Assembly: GCF_020010925.1 (NCBI RefSeq)
Contig: NZ_JAGJBZ010000002.1
Span: 2,542,001 to 2,606,000 of the forward strand
Direction of reading: 5' to 3'
DNA from: Streptomyces griseiscabiei
GTDB taxonomy: Bacteria; Actinomycetota; Actinomycetes; Streptomycetales; Streptomycetaceae
Length of the DNA: 64,000 bases
Positions 7,741 to 15,581 of this stretch are shown one piece after another; position 1 is the stretch's first letter, and each line of letters starts with the position of its first letter. The translations under genes and the position numbers were made by a program. The notes below the pieces were generated by a model, which was not told where the DNA came from, made no database searches, and worked only from the letters and a program-made list of their open reading frames with translations.

Positions 7741-8808
7741 ATGCGCGCATTCCGAACCATCGCGACGGCCGCTGCCGTGGCCACGCTCACCACCGGTCTG
7801 CTCGGCGCGTCGCCGGGTGCCGACAGCGGTATCACCTCGGTCCCCTCGGACATCCGGACCGTCTCGTCCGGCTGGACCGTCCCCTGGGGCCTGAGCTGGC
7901 TGCCCGACGGGTCGGCGCTCATCACCGAGCGGGACTCCTTCAAGCTGTTCAAGCTCACCCGGGCCGGCACCCGGACCGAGATCGGCAGGGTCCCCAACGT
8001 CGTGACCACCGGCGGAGAGGGCGGCCTCCTCGGCGTCGCGGTCTCACCGACCTGGAACAGCGACCACCACGTCTATCTGATGCACTCGGCGGCCTCCGAC
8101 AACCGCATCGTCCGGATGACGTACGACGGCTCCTCGCTCAGCGGCTACACGGTCCTCGTCACCGGCATCGCCAAGAACAGGTACCACAACGGCGGGCGCA
8201 TCAAGTTCGGCCCGGACGGCCACCTCTACGCCACCACGGGCGACGCGCAGAACACCGCCCTAGCCCAGGACAGGAACTCCCTCAACGGGAAGATCCTGCG
8301 GATGACGAAGGACGGCAGGCCCGCCCCCGGCAACCCGTTCGGCACCCTCGTCTACTCCCTCGGCCACCGCAACCCCCAGGGCATCACCTGGGACGACCAG
8401 GGAAGGCTCTGGGAAGCCGAGTTCGGCAACAGCAGGTTCGACGAACTCAATCTGATCGAGCCCGGCAAGAACTACGGCTGGCCCACCTGCGAGGGCAGCT
8501 GTTCCACGTCCGGCATGACGAGCCCCAAGCGCCAGTGGACCGTCAGCGAGGCATCCCCGAGCGCGGTCGTGTACGCCGACGGAGCCCTCTACCTGGCGGC
8601 CCTGCGCGGCGAGCGCCTGTGGCGTGTCCCGGTCAGCGGCACGAGCGCCGGCACCCCCACCGCCTACTACACCACCCAGTACGGCCGGCTGCGCACGGTG
8701 GAGAAGGTCCCCGGCGGGAACTCCCTGTGGCTGTCCACCACCAACGCCGACAACAACGGGGGCGAGCCGGACGGCGCGGACAGGGTGTTCCAGGTCGATC
8801 TGCGGTAG
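7741..8808 (+). CDS. Secreted PQQ-dependent aldose sugar dehydrogenase-type protein (GdhB/Asd/YliI family)
   Basis: Soluble quinoprotein, 355 aa from ATG 7741 (good GAGGAG site); a longer frame upstream would cross the promoter. The signal peptide MRAFRTIATAAAVATLTTGL ends near ALGASPG-type residues, so the enzyme is exported. The six-bladed propeller shows family motifs: VPWGLSWLPDG, GGEGGLLGVAVSP, NGGRIKFGPDGHLYATTGD, LGHRNPQGITWD, LWEAEFG and GKNYGWP. The His-Arg of GHRNPQG and the aspartates and glutamates around EAEFG correspond to the PQQ- and calcium-binding region. It is divergent from pqqABCDE, so cofactor and a probable user sit together. Substrate is probably an aldose; exact sugar unknown. 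Confidence 0.9.
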   Translation: MRAFRTIATAAAVATLTTGLLGASPGADSGITSVPSDIRTVSSGWTVPWGLSWLPDGSALITERDSFKLFKLTRAGTRTEIGRVPNVVTTGGEGGLLGVAVSPTWNSDHHVYLMHSAASDNRIVRMTYDGSSLSGYTVLVTGIAKNRYHNGGRIKFGPDGHLYATTGDAQNTALAQDRNSLNGKILRMTKDGRPAPGNPFGTLVYSLGHRNPQGITWDDQGRLWEAEFGNSRFDELNLIEPGKNYGWPTCEGSCSTSGMTSPKRQWTVSEASPSAVVYADGALYLAALRGERLWRVPVSGTSAGTPTAYYTTQYGRLRTVEKVPGGNSLWLSTTNADNNGGEPDGADRVFQVDLR

Positions 8809-8864
8809 GACGCCGTGGCCGACCGCCGTGACGGGCTCCCGCCGTGACGGGCGGCTCGGGGCGG

Positions 8865-9878
8865 TCAGGTGCGCAGGGACTCCTGGAGCGCCGCGTCGGC
8901 GGCCTTGAGGACTTCGGCGGCCACGGCGACGCCCTCGACGGGGCCGAGTTCGGTGTCCTCGTGCTCGATGTTGACCAGCATGTCCGGGTCGACCTCGTGG
9001 AGGGCGCGCAGGAACTCGGTCCAGTAGGCGACGTCGTGGCCCTTGCCGAGGGCGACGAAGTCCCAGGCGGAGGCCTTGGGCCACTCATTGGCCCATTCGT
9101 CGCCGCCGAGGTTGGTGCGCGGCTCCTCGGGCGACAGACGGCGGAAGCTGTTGTCGAGCACACCGTTGAGGGCGGCGTGTCCGGGATTGATCCGGACGTC
9201 CTTGGCGGCGGCGTGGAAGACGAGTTCGCCGAGGTGGCGGACGACGGCGACGGGGTCCATCTGCTGCCAGAACAGATGGGAGGCGTCCAGTTCGACGCCG
9301 ACGTGGGTCGCCCCGGTGAGGTCGATGAGCCGGTGGACGTCGGCGGAGTTGAACACGACGTTCTGCGGGTGGAGTTCGAGGGCGATCCTGACGTCGTGGT
9401 CGCGGGCGAGCCGGTCGGTCTCGCGCCAGAAGTCCGCGGCGATCCTCCACTGGTGGTCCAGGACGTCCAGGGCCCCGGAGTTCCAGGCGTTGACGATCCA
9501 GTTCGGGCGGGTCGCGCCCGGTTCACCGCCGGGCAGGCCCGACATGGTCACGAGGCGGTGCTGTCCGAGCCGCTCGGCCAGACGGACGGAGCGGCGGACG
9601 TCCTCGGCGTGCTTCTCGCCGATGACGGGGTTGGGGTGCAGCGGGTTTCCGTTGGCGTTGAGGCCGGCGACGGAGACGCCGGTGCCCTCGAAGAGGCCGA
9701 GGAAGTCGTCCCGGGCGGTGTCGCTGACGAGGATGTCGTCGAACGTCGGTACGTGCACGGCGGGTAGGAAGCCACCGGTGTTGATCTCTATGCCGGTCAG
9801 GCCCAGGCCGGCGACGACCTTGATCGCCTCCGGCAGCGGCCGGTCGTGCAGGATCGCGTTGTACAGTCCCAGCTTCAT
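8865..9878 (-). CDS. Sugar phosphate isomerase/epimerase family protein (AP endonuclease 2-like TIM barrel)
   Basis: 337 aa from ATG 9878. Starts MKLGLYNAILHDRPLPEAIKV and shows the TIM-barrel motifs GLTGIEINTGGF, ALELHPQNVVFNS, GVELDASHLFWQQMDP and INIEHED-like VNIEHED. These carry the Glu, His and Asp metal ligands of xylose isomerase-like sugar or inosose isomerases. It is the last gene of a minus-strand set with an oxidoreductase, a second isomerase and a sugar-binding protein, which points to polyol, inositol-like or rare-sugar breakdown. The DNA between it and the convergent dehydrogenase contains short CCGTGACGGG repeats that may form a terminator. Confidence 0.85.
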   Translation of the reverse strand: MKLGLYNAILHDRPLPEAIKVVAGLGLTGIEINTGGFLPAVHVPTFDDILVSDTARDDFLGLFEGTGVSVAGLNANGNPLHPNPVIGEKHAEDVRRSVRLAERLGQHRLVTMSGLPGGEPGATRPNWIVNAWNSGALDVLDHQWRIAADFWRETDRLARDHDVRIALELHPQNVVFNSADVHRLIDLTGATHVGVELDASHLFWQQMDPVAVVRHLGELVFHAAAKDVRINPGHAALNGVLDNSFRRLSPEEPRTNLGGDEWANEWPKASAWDFVALGKGHDVAYWTEFLRALHEVDPDMLVNIEHEDTELGPVEGVAVAAEVLKAADAALQESLRT

Positions 9879-9978
9879 GTCGTGATGCCTCGGTCCTTCT
9901 CGAAGATGACGCCCGATGACGGCGGCGGGGCCGTCCGCTGCCGGCGAACCGGCGGGAACAGGGGAGTGCCCGGCCGGC

Positions 9979-11166
9979 TCACCGGACCGCGACGGCCTTG
10001 CCGTCGGCCTCGGAGGACTCGACGACGGCCTTGATGATCTCCATCGTGCGCAGCGCGTCGGCGAACGTGGCGCAGGCCGGCAGCGGCTCGGTGACACCGG
10101 CGACCTGGTCGAGGAAGGCGCGGGCCTGGTAGGTGAAGTTGTCGGCGTTGCTGGCGCCCACACCCGGTGCCTCCATCGGGACACCGCCCGCGAAGTACGG
10201 CAGGTTCGGGCCGGCGATGATCTGCCGGGCGCCGCGGGTACGGGCGTCGGGCTGGGCGTCGTCGAAGAGGTACTCGGCGGGCCGGTGCTGGTCGAACGCG
10301 GCCCGGCCGCCGAGCCCCAGGATGTCGAAGGACAGCCCGTTGGGCAGACCGAAGCCGGTGCGGGTCACGGAGAAGGTGCCGACGAGTCCCGACTCGAAGC
10401 GGGCGGTGAACGACGCGGTGTCCTCGTTCTCGACCTCGCCGAACTCGTCGGAGACGGGCGCCGCGTTGTGTCCGACGACCGCGCCCAGCGGCAGCGGACG
10501 CTTGCGGATCTGCGTCGATAGCGACGCGCCGGAGACCGAGGCGATGGGCCCGGCGACGTACTCGGCGGCGTCGATGATGTGCGAGCCGATGTCACCCAGC
10601 GCGCCGGAACCGGGGCCGCCCTTGAAACGCCAGCTCAGCGGGCCGTTCGGGTCGGTGGCGTAGTCGCACCAGTACCGGCCGCCGAACAGGGTGAGGTCGC
10701 CCAGCTCGCCGCGCCGCACATGGCCGCGGATGGCGGCGATGCCGGGGGAGCGGCGGAACGTGTAGCCGACGGACGTCACGACCTCGGCCGTGCGCTCCAA
10801 CTCGGCCATGGCACGGGCGTCTTCGAGCGACCCGGCGAGCGGCTTCTCGCACAGCACATGCTTGCCCGCCGCGACCAGCGCCTCCGCGATCGGCCGGTGC
10901 AGGGCGTTGCCGACGACGATGCTCACCGCGTCGATCGTCGGGTCCTCGACCACGGCCTCCCAGCCGGGCAGCGCCTTCTCGAACCCGTAGCGCCGCGCCG
11001 CGTCCGCACCGAGCGCGGTGTTGGCGTCGGCGATCGCGGCCAGCCGCACCGGCGGCAGACCGGCACCGAAGACGGTGTTGACGTTGCGGTAACCGGCGGC
11101 GTGGCTGCGGCCGGCCATACCGGCACCGATCACGGCGACGGACAGCGGCTTGGCGGAGGTGGTCAT
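9979..11166 (-). CDS. Gfo/Idh/MocA-family NAD(P)-dependent oxidoreductase
   Basis: 395 aa. Rossmann nucleotide site VAVIGAGMAGRSHAAGY near residue 9, the family signature HVLCEKPLAGSL around residue 110 with the catalytic-type Lys of EKP, and GDIGSHIIDAAEYV with the typical Asp/His pair near residue 210. The C-terminal part is the alpha/beta GFO domain ending in an EVVSSEADGKAVAV-like tail. Members oxidise sugars or inositols at a ring carbon. Position between two TIM-barrel isomerases fits a keto-sugar or keto-inositol pathway. Substrate unknown. Confidence 0.9.
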   Translation of the reverse strand: MTTSAKPLSVAVIGAGMAGRSHAAGYRNVNTVFGAGLPPVRLAAIADANTALGADAARRYGFEKALPGWEAVVEDPTIDAVSIVVGNALHRPIAEALVAAGKHVLCEKPLAGSLEDARAMAELERTAEVVTSVGYTFRRSPGIAAIRGHVRRGELGDLTLFGGRYWCDYATDPNGPLSWRFKGGPGSGALGDIGSHIIDAAEYVAGPIASVSGASLSTQIRKRPLPLGAVVGHNAAPVSDEFGEVENEDTASFTARFESGLVGTFSVTRTGFGLPNGLSFDILGLGGRAAFDQHRPAEYLFDDAQPDARTRGARQIIAGPNLPYFAGGVPMEAPGVGASNADNFTYQARAFLDQVAGVTEPLPACATFADALRTMEIIKAVVESSEADGKAVAVR

Positions 11167-11277
11167 GAGGGTGCCCTTCGAAGAGATCGAGGAATGTCGA
11201 GGTGTGTGATGTCAGCGGGTCGCCGGGCCTCATGGCCCCACGGCCTCATGGACCCAGGGCGCCATGACCAGGTGGCC

Positions 11278-12135
11278 TCAAGACCAGCTGGCCAGATACT
11301 CGTCGATCTTCTTCCGCATGAAGACGGACGACTCCTTCGCGCGGTCCTCCCAGGCGAAGACGCAGGAGGTGAGGGTGCCGTCGAAGCCGTTGGCGCGCAG
11401 CGCGCGGAAGAGTTCGTCGAAGTCGACCTCGCCCTGTCCGATGTCGAGGTGCTGGTGGACCCGGGCCGCCGAGCCCGGCGGATTGACGATGTAGCGATTG
11501 CCCGAGGAGGCCGTGTGGTTCAGCACGTCGGCCAGATGGACGTGGGTGAGCAGGTCGCCCGCGTGCTCGATGATGCCGGGGGCGTCGTCGCCGATGTGGA
11601 AGGTGTGCGGGGCGCAGTAGAGGAAGCCGACGTGGGGGTGGTTGATCCCGCGGATCAGGTTCACCGCGTCGTGGCCGTCCTCGATGAAGTCGTCCGGGTG
11701 CGGCTCCAGGGCCAGTTTGACGCCCTCCCGCTCGAAGACCGGGAGGAGTTCGTCCAGCGACTTCCAGAACTGGGCCTCGCTGCGGTCCGGGTCCTCGGGG
11801 CGCCCGTTGAACTCGGAGATCATGCTGTCCACGCCCAGGTCCGCGCAGATCTGGATGGACCGCTTCCAGTAGCGGACGGCGGCCTGCCGGGCGTCCTCGT
11901 CCGGACCGGACCAGCGGAAGAGCGGCAGGAGGGAGGAGATCCCGACGCCCGCGGAGTCCAGGGCCTTGCGGAACCTCCGTACGGTGGCGTCGTCCACACG
12001 CGGGTGACGGAAGAAGGGGATGAAGTCCTCGCGGGGGGACAGCTCGATCCACTCATAGCCCAACTCGGCGACCACGGCGGGCAGTTCGAGGAGCGGTATA
12101 TGGCGGATCATGTACGGGTCGAGGGCGATCTTCAC
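11278..12135 (-). CDS. Sugar phosphate isomerase/epimerase family protein (second TIM-barrel enzyme)
   Basis: 285 aa, MKIALDPYMIRHIPLLELPA at the start. Barrel motifs include WIELSPREDFIP, LALEPHPDDFI, GFLYCAPHTFHIGDD, THVHLADVLNHT and GQGEVDFDELFRAL, which hold the metal ligands Glu, Asp/His and Glu of this family. It resembles inosose or keto-sugar isomerases and would act with the Gfo/Idh/MocA enzyme next to it. The 112 bases between the two genes hold a run of short CATGGCCC-like repeats and nothing else recognisable. Confidence 0.86.
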   Translation of the reverse strand: MKIALDPYMIRHIPLLELPAVVAELGYEWIELSPREDFIPFFRHPRVDDATVRRFRKALDSAGVGISSLLPLFRWSGPDEDARQAAVRYWKRSIQICADLGVDSMISEFNGRPEDPDRSEAQFWKSLDELLPVFEREGVKLALEPHPDDFIEDGHDAVNLIRGINHPHVGFLYCAPHTFHIGDDAPGIIEHAGDLLTHVHLADVLNHTASSGNRYIVNPPGSAARVHQHLDIGQGEVDFDELFRALRANGFDGTLTSCVFAWEDRAKESSVFMRKKIDEYLASWS

Positions 12136-12201
12136 GACGGGGTGCCTTCCGGGGGGTCGGTCAGGGGGGGGGCGGTCAGGAGACCGTCAGGGGCGTGACG
12201 G

Positions 12202-12318
12202 TCAGGCGTCGAGGACGCCGGTCCACACGTTCACCGTCAGCGCCATGACGGGAACGCTGCGCGGTCCGGCGACGAGGAGGACCCCGCCGCCGGTGCCGTT
12301 GCACGGGTCATGTGCGGA
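12202..12318 (-). pseudogene. Possible remnant of deleted ABC transporter genes between the sugar-binding protein and the isomerase
   Basis: Only 183 bases separate these two genes, where related Streptomyces loci usually hold an ATPase and permease. Directly after the stop of the binding protein, an ATG at 12311 opens a 24-codon frame (MTRATAPAAGSSSS...) that looks like a permease or ATPase N-terminus. A second frame ends in VMALTVNVWTGVLDA-stop at 12202 and looks like a C-terminus. This would fit an internal deletion. The evidence is weak: no ribosome site is obvious and both pieces are short. Confidence 0.3.
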
Positions 12319-13338
12319 TCACCGGGTGCCCTTCGCGGCGAACTTGGCGATCTGGTCCACGTTGTCCTTGTCCACGAACGCCGGACCCGTCAGAACCGGA
12401 GCCTCGCCGCCACCGCTGTAGTTGCCGTTGTTCTTGTAGAGCCACAGCGAGTCCACCGCCAGGTAACCCTGCAGGTAGGGCTGCTGGTCCACCGCGAACT
12501 CGATGTCACCGGCCTTGATCGCGTCCGTCAGCTCCTTGTTCAGGTCGAACGTCGCCACCTTCGCCTCGCTGTCCGACTCCGACACCGACTCCGTGGCCGT
12601 GAGCGCGAACGGGGCGCCGAGGGTGACGACCTGGTCGATGGAGGAGTCCTGCTTGAGCTTGGCGGAGATGGTCGACTTGGTCGCGGGCATGTCGTTGCCG
12701 TTGACGTAGAGGTTCTCGGTCTCGCCCTTGAAGGTCTTCTTCACCCCGGCGCAGCGCGCCTCCAGACCCACGTGGCCCTGGACCTGGACGACACAGAGCG
12801 CGTGCTTCGCGCCGGTCGCGTTCAGCTTCTCGCCGAAGGCCTGGCCGGAGACCGACTCGTCCTGGCCGAAGAAGGAGAGCAGGCCCTGTTCCTTCCACAC
12901 GTCCATGCCGGAGTTGAATCCGACGACGGGGATGCCGGCCTTCTCCGCCTTGGCGATGGCGTCCTTGAGGGCGTCCGGCTTGGCGAGGGTGACGGCGATG
13001 CCGTCGACCTTCTGGTCGATCGCGTTCTGGATCAGGGTCGCCTGGCCACTGGCGCTCTCGTCGTTGGCGTAGACCAGCTCGACGTTGTCCTTCGCGGCGG
13101 CGGCCTCGGCGCCCTTGCGGATGATGTCCCAGAAGGTGTCGCCGGAGGGCGCGTGGGTGACCAGCGCGATCTTCATTCGGGGCGTGTCGGCCTTGCCGGC
13201 CGCGGCGTCCGCCCCGCCTTCCTCGGCCTCCTTGCCGCCGGAGCCGCTGGAACAGCCCGCCAGGACCAGGGTGACCGCGCCGGCCACGGCCATGACGGAG
13301 ACGGTTCTGCGGGAGCGGGCGATCGATGTGCGGTTCAT
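12319..13338 (-). CDS. Sugar ABC transporter substrate-binding lipoprotein (RbsB/Peripla_BP_4 family)
   Basis: 339 aa with a clear lipoprotein signal: MNRTSIARSRR, a hydrophobic stretch and the lipobox VLAGCSSGSG (Cys near residue 29). The mature part reads RMKIALVTHAPSGDTFWDIIRKGAE, a ribose/inositol-binding-protein opening, with GIAVTLAKPDALKDAI and the DQQPYLQGYLAVDSLWLY hinge near the C-terminus. It is the first gene of the LacI-controlled minus-strand operon, reading away from lacI. No permease or ATPase follows, so it must borrow a transporter from elsewhere or has lost its own. Confidence 0.9.
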   Translation of the reverse strand: MNRTSIARSRRTVSVMAVAGAVTLVLAGCSSGSGGKEAEEGGADAAAGKADTPRMKIALVTHAPSGDTFWDIIRKGAEAAAAKDNVELVYANDESASGQATLIQNAIDQKVDGIAVTLAKPDALKDAIAKAEKAGIPVVGFNSGMDVWKEQGLLSFFGQDESVSGQAFGEKLNATGAKHALCVVQVQGHVGLEARCAGVKKTFKGETENLYVNGNDMPATKSTISAKLKQDSSIDQVVTLGAPFALTATESVSESDSEAKVATFDLNKELTDAIKAGDIEFAVDQQPYLQGYLAVDSLWLYKNNGNYSGGGEAPVLTGPAFVDKDNVDQIAKFAAKGTR

Positions 13339-13439
13339 GATGCGTGCACCTCACTGTGCAACTGGGAGGGTGGGCGGAACGGCGGCCGTGGGGGATACCG
13401 CGGAGCGACGAGGTGACTTCGTCGGAACATCAGCACAAT

Positions 13440-13453
13440 TTAAAGCGCTTTAA
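13440..13453. promoter_or_regulatory. LacI-type operator, perfect 14-bp palindrome
   Basis: TTAAAGCGCTTTAA is a perfect palindrome with the central CG of LacI/GalR operators. It lies between the divergent binding-protein gene (start 13338) and the lacI gene (start 13529), in an AT-rich patch of otherwise GC-rich DNA. A TACTAT box at 13461-13466 could be the lacI -10, which would place the operator over its -35. Repression of both directions is likely. Confidence 0.75.
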
Positions 13454-13528
13454 GTTCTGGTACTATCGACGCGTTCCGTGGGCGTGTCAAGGGTGTCGCG
13501 CCGATGGACTTCCGCAGGGGAGGCGCAG

Positions 13529-14560
13529 GTGGGCGACGGGGATTCCGCACTCCATCGGAACGGCGCGGCCAGGCGCCCCCGGCTGGAGGACGTGGCCGCG
13601 CGCGTGGGCCTGTCCACCGCCTCGGTGTCCCTGGTGCTGCGCGGAGTGGCCGGCCCGAGCGAGCGGACGCGGCAGCGGGTGCTCAAGGCCGCCGCCGACC
13701 TCGGCTATCGGGTGGACCGTACGGCCAGCGTGCTCGCGAGCCGGCGCAGCCGCCTGCTGGGCGTCATGATCGACATCTACAGCCCCTTCCACGCCGAGCT
13801 GGTCGAGCATCTCCACATGGCGGCCGAGGAGGTCGGCTACGACCTCGTGCTCAGCACCCAGACGCGTACCCGCGACGAGCACACGGCCGTGGAGACACTG
13901 CTCGCCTACCGCAGCGAGGCCCTGATCCTGCTCGGCCCGACGGCCCCCACCGCGACCCTCGCCGCCCTGGACCGCAAGGCGCCGGTCATCGCGGTGGGAC
14001 GCCGGATCGCCGACGCGGCCCTGGACGTGGTCCGTACGGCCGACGACGACGGCGTCGGTCAGATCGTCGACCACCTCGCCGAGCTGGGCCACCGCGCGAT
14101 CACCTATGTCGACGGCGGCAAGGGCGTGATCGCCACCGACCGGCGGCGCGGCTACCGCGGCGCCATGCGCCGGCACGGCCTGGGCGAGTACGTCCGTGTG
14201 CTGCGCGGCGACCACACCGAGGCGGCGGGGGAGCGGGCCGCACGGCAGATGCTCGACGACGGCGAACCGCCCACGGCCGTCGTGGCCTTCAACGACCAGT
14301 GCGCCATCGGTGTCCTGGCCGCCCTGGCCCGCGCCGGGGTCGACGTCCCCGGCCGGGTCTCCGTGGCCGGCTACGACGACGACCCCCACTCCCGGCTGAG
14401 CTGCTTCAACCTGACCACCGTCAGCCAGAGAGCCGAGGAACAGGCCCGGCACGCGGTCACCGCCGCCGTGGAACGCCTCGACCAGAACCGCACGGAATCC
14501 CGCGAGGTCGTCCTCACTCCGCGTCTCGTCCTGCGGGGGACCACGGGGCGGCCCGCCTGA
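13529..14560 (+). CDS. LacI-family transcriptional repressor
   Basis: 343 aa from GTG 13529, chosen because AGGGGAGG stands 5 bases upstream; an in-frame GTG at 13478 is less likely. The N-terminal helix-turn-helix reads RLEDVAARVGLSTASVSLVLRG followed by the hinge helix VLKAAADLGYRVDRTASVLASRR. The effector domain begins LLGVMIDIYSPFHAELVEHL and contains AFNDQCAIGVLAALARAGVDVPGRVSVAGYDD, normal for the family. It should bind the palindrome at 13440 and respond to the sugar or polyol handled by the divergent operon. A strong hairpin follows its stop. Confidence 0.93.
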   Translation: MGDGDSALHRNGAARRPRLEDVAARVGLSTASVSLVLRGVAGPSERTRQRVLKAAADLGYRVDRTASVLASRRSRLLGVMIDIYSPFHAELVEHLHMAAEEVGYDLVLSTQTRTRDEHTAVETLLAYRSEALILLGPTAPTATLAALDRKAPVIAVGRRIADAALDVVRTADDDGVGQIVDHLAELGHRAITYVDGGKGVIATDRRRGYRGAMRRHGLGEYVRVLRGDHTEAAGERAARQMLDDGEPPTAVVAFNDQCAIGVLAALARAGVDVPGRVSVAGYDDDPHSRLSCFNLTTVSQRAEEQARHAVTAAVERLDQNRTESREVVLTPRLVLRGTTGRPA

Positions 14561-14569
14561 CACGCCGCA

Positions 14570-14604
14570 GGCGCGGCCCGTGCGGACTCCGCACGGGCCG
14601 CGCC
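14570..14604 (+). terminator. Strong hairpin terminator after lacI
   Basis: Two perfectly complementary 14-base arms (14570-14583 and 14591-14604) with a 7-base loop, followed by a T-rich tail (GGTTTCGGTTTCGG). It lies 10 bases after the lacI stop and may also serve the convergent gene. Confidence 0.8.
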
Positions 14605-14723
14605 CGGTTTCGGTTTCGGTCTCGACACCGGTCAGGAGACACGGGCGTCGCGGACCCACCCGTGGCGAGGAGACGCAGTCGGCCGACCCAGCGGCCGGGC
14701 AGAGGGGGGGCGAGCCGTCGATA

Positions 14724-15329
14724 TCACTGGCAGGTACGGGAGTTGTAGCGCATGGGATAGATCGATCCGTTGTCGTTCCGCAGGCTGACGAAGGACCAGC
14801 GGCCGTCGTCCCCGGCGCGGTACATCGCGAAGCTCTTGAGCTTGCCGTGGTACCTGGCGGTGATCTGGCCCTCGGAACTGGTGCCGATGTACTGCAGTTT
14901 GCCGCTGTACACGCCGCCGTCGACGTCCGGGAGATGGACCCGCTTCTCGTCCAGCTCGCCGAAGGTCTTCTCGCCGACCAGGCCGTCGTCGGCCAGGCCC
15001 CACCGCTTCTGCAGGGACTTCGTCGCGGCCTTGGAGTTGGCGCCGAAGACGCCGTCGATGTCGGAGCGGTCGACGACGGTGCCGTTGGACTCGATGGCGC
15101 CCTCGGCGTAGAGGACGTTCTGCCAGAAGCAGGCCAGGTTGGACGTCGCGTACGAGGACGTCGACAGGGTGCCTTCGTCACCGAAGTCGTCGTAGATGGA
15201 ACCGGCGCCGCGGACGTAGCCGTCCGAGGCGGCCGCCGAGGCCGGCGTCGCGCTGATCGCCAGGGTGGTGGCGGCCAGGGCGCCGAGCGCGGCGGTGGCC
15301 AGACGGCCATGGGCGGTACGGATGGTCAT
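14724..15329 (-). CDS. Secreted peptidoglycan-binding-like domain protein
   Basis: 201 aa from ATG 15329. Signal peptide with a hydrophobic core (RLATAALGALAATTLAISA) and cleavage after ATPASAAA, so it is exported. The middle carries a PG_binding_1-type three-helix domain: LACFWQNVLYAEGAIES, DIDGVFGANSKAATKSLQKRWGLADDGLVGEKTF. The C-terminal part, after GVYSGKLQYI, is a strand-rich region with a final Cys that could pair with the Cys of LACFW. Probable cell-wall-associated protein. Its upstream region holds two short tandem repeats (15353-15425) in the presumed promoter or leader. Confidence 0.82.
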   Translation of the reverse strand: MTIRTAHGRLATAALGALAATTLAISATPASAAASDGYVRGAGSIYDDFGDEGTLSTSSYATSNLACFWQNVLYAEGAIESNGTVVDRSDIDGVFGANSKAATKSLQKRWGLADDGLVGEKTFGELDEKRVHLPDVDGGVYSGKLQYIGTSSEGQITARYHGKLKSFAMYRAGDDGRWSFVSLRNDNGSIYPMRYNSRTCQ

Positions 15330-15352
15330 GGGTTTCTCCCCGTGGAGACGCG

Positions 15353-15376
15353 GTGTGCGGGTGTGCGGGTGTGCCG
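15353..15376. repeat. Three-copy 8-bp tandem repeat
   Basis: Two exact units GTGTGCGG (15353-15360, 15361-15368) and a third with one change, GTGTGCCG (15369-15376). It lies 24 bases upstream of the peptidoglycan-binding protein start codon and next to the pentanucleotide array. Confidence 0.8.
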
Positions 15377-15380
15377 TAAG

Positions 15381-15425
15381 AACGGAACGGAACGGAGCGG
15401 AGCGGAGCGGTGCGATGCGATGCGA
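15381..15425. repeat. Nine-unit pentanucleotide repeat tract (three by three)
   Basis: Three AACGG units (15381-15395), three AGCGG units (15396-15410) and three TGCGA units (15411-15425). The tract lies between the divergent wall protein gene and the HTH-glycosidase-like fusion gene, where promoters are expected. Such tracts change length by slippage. Confidence 0.85.
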
Positions 15426-15581
15426 TCCGTGACGCGGAGGTGCCGTCGGCCCGTCGTCGACGAGATCAACTGTGCTGTTCCGTACGGGCCGAGGGCCAGT
15501 GATCTCGCGTTCCACGTCGCCGTGGGACGCGCCTCGATCCGCTGACCTGGTGCGTCGCAGACGGAATGGGACGCGCATGGA

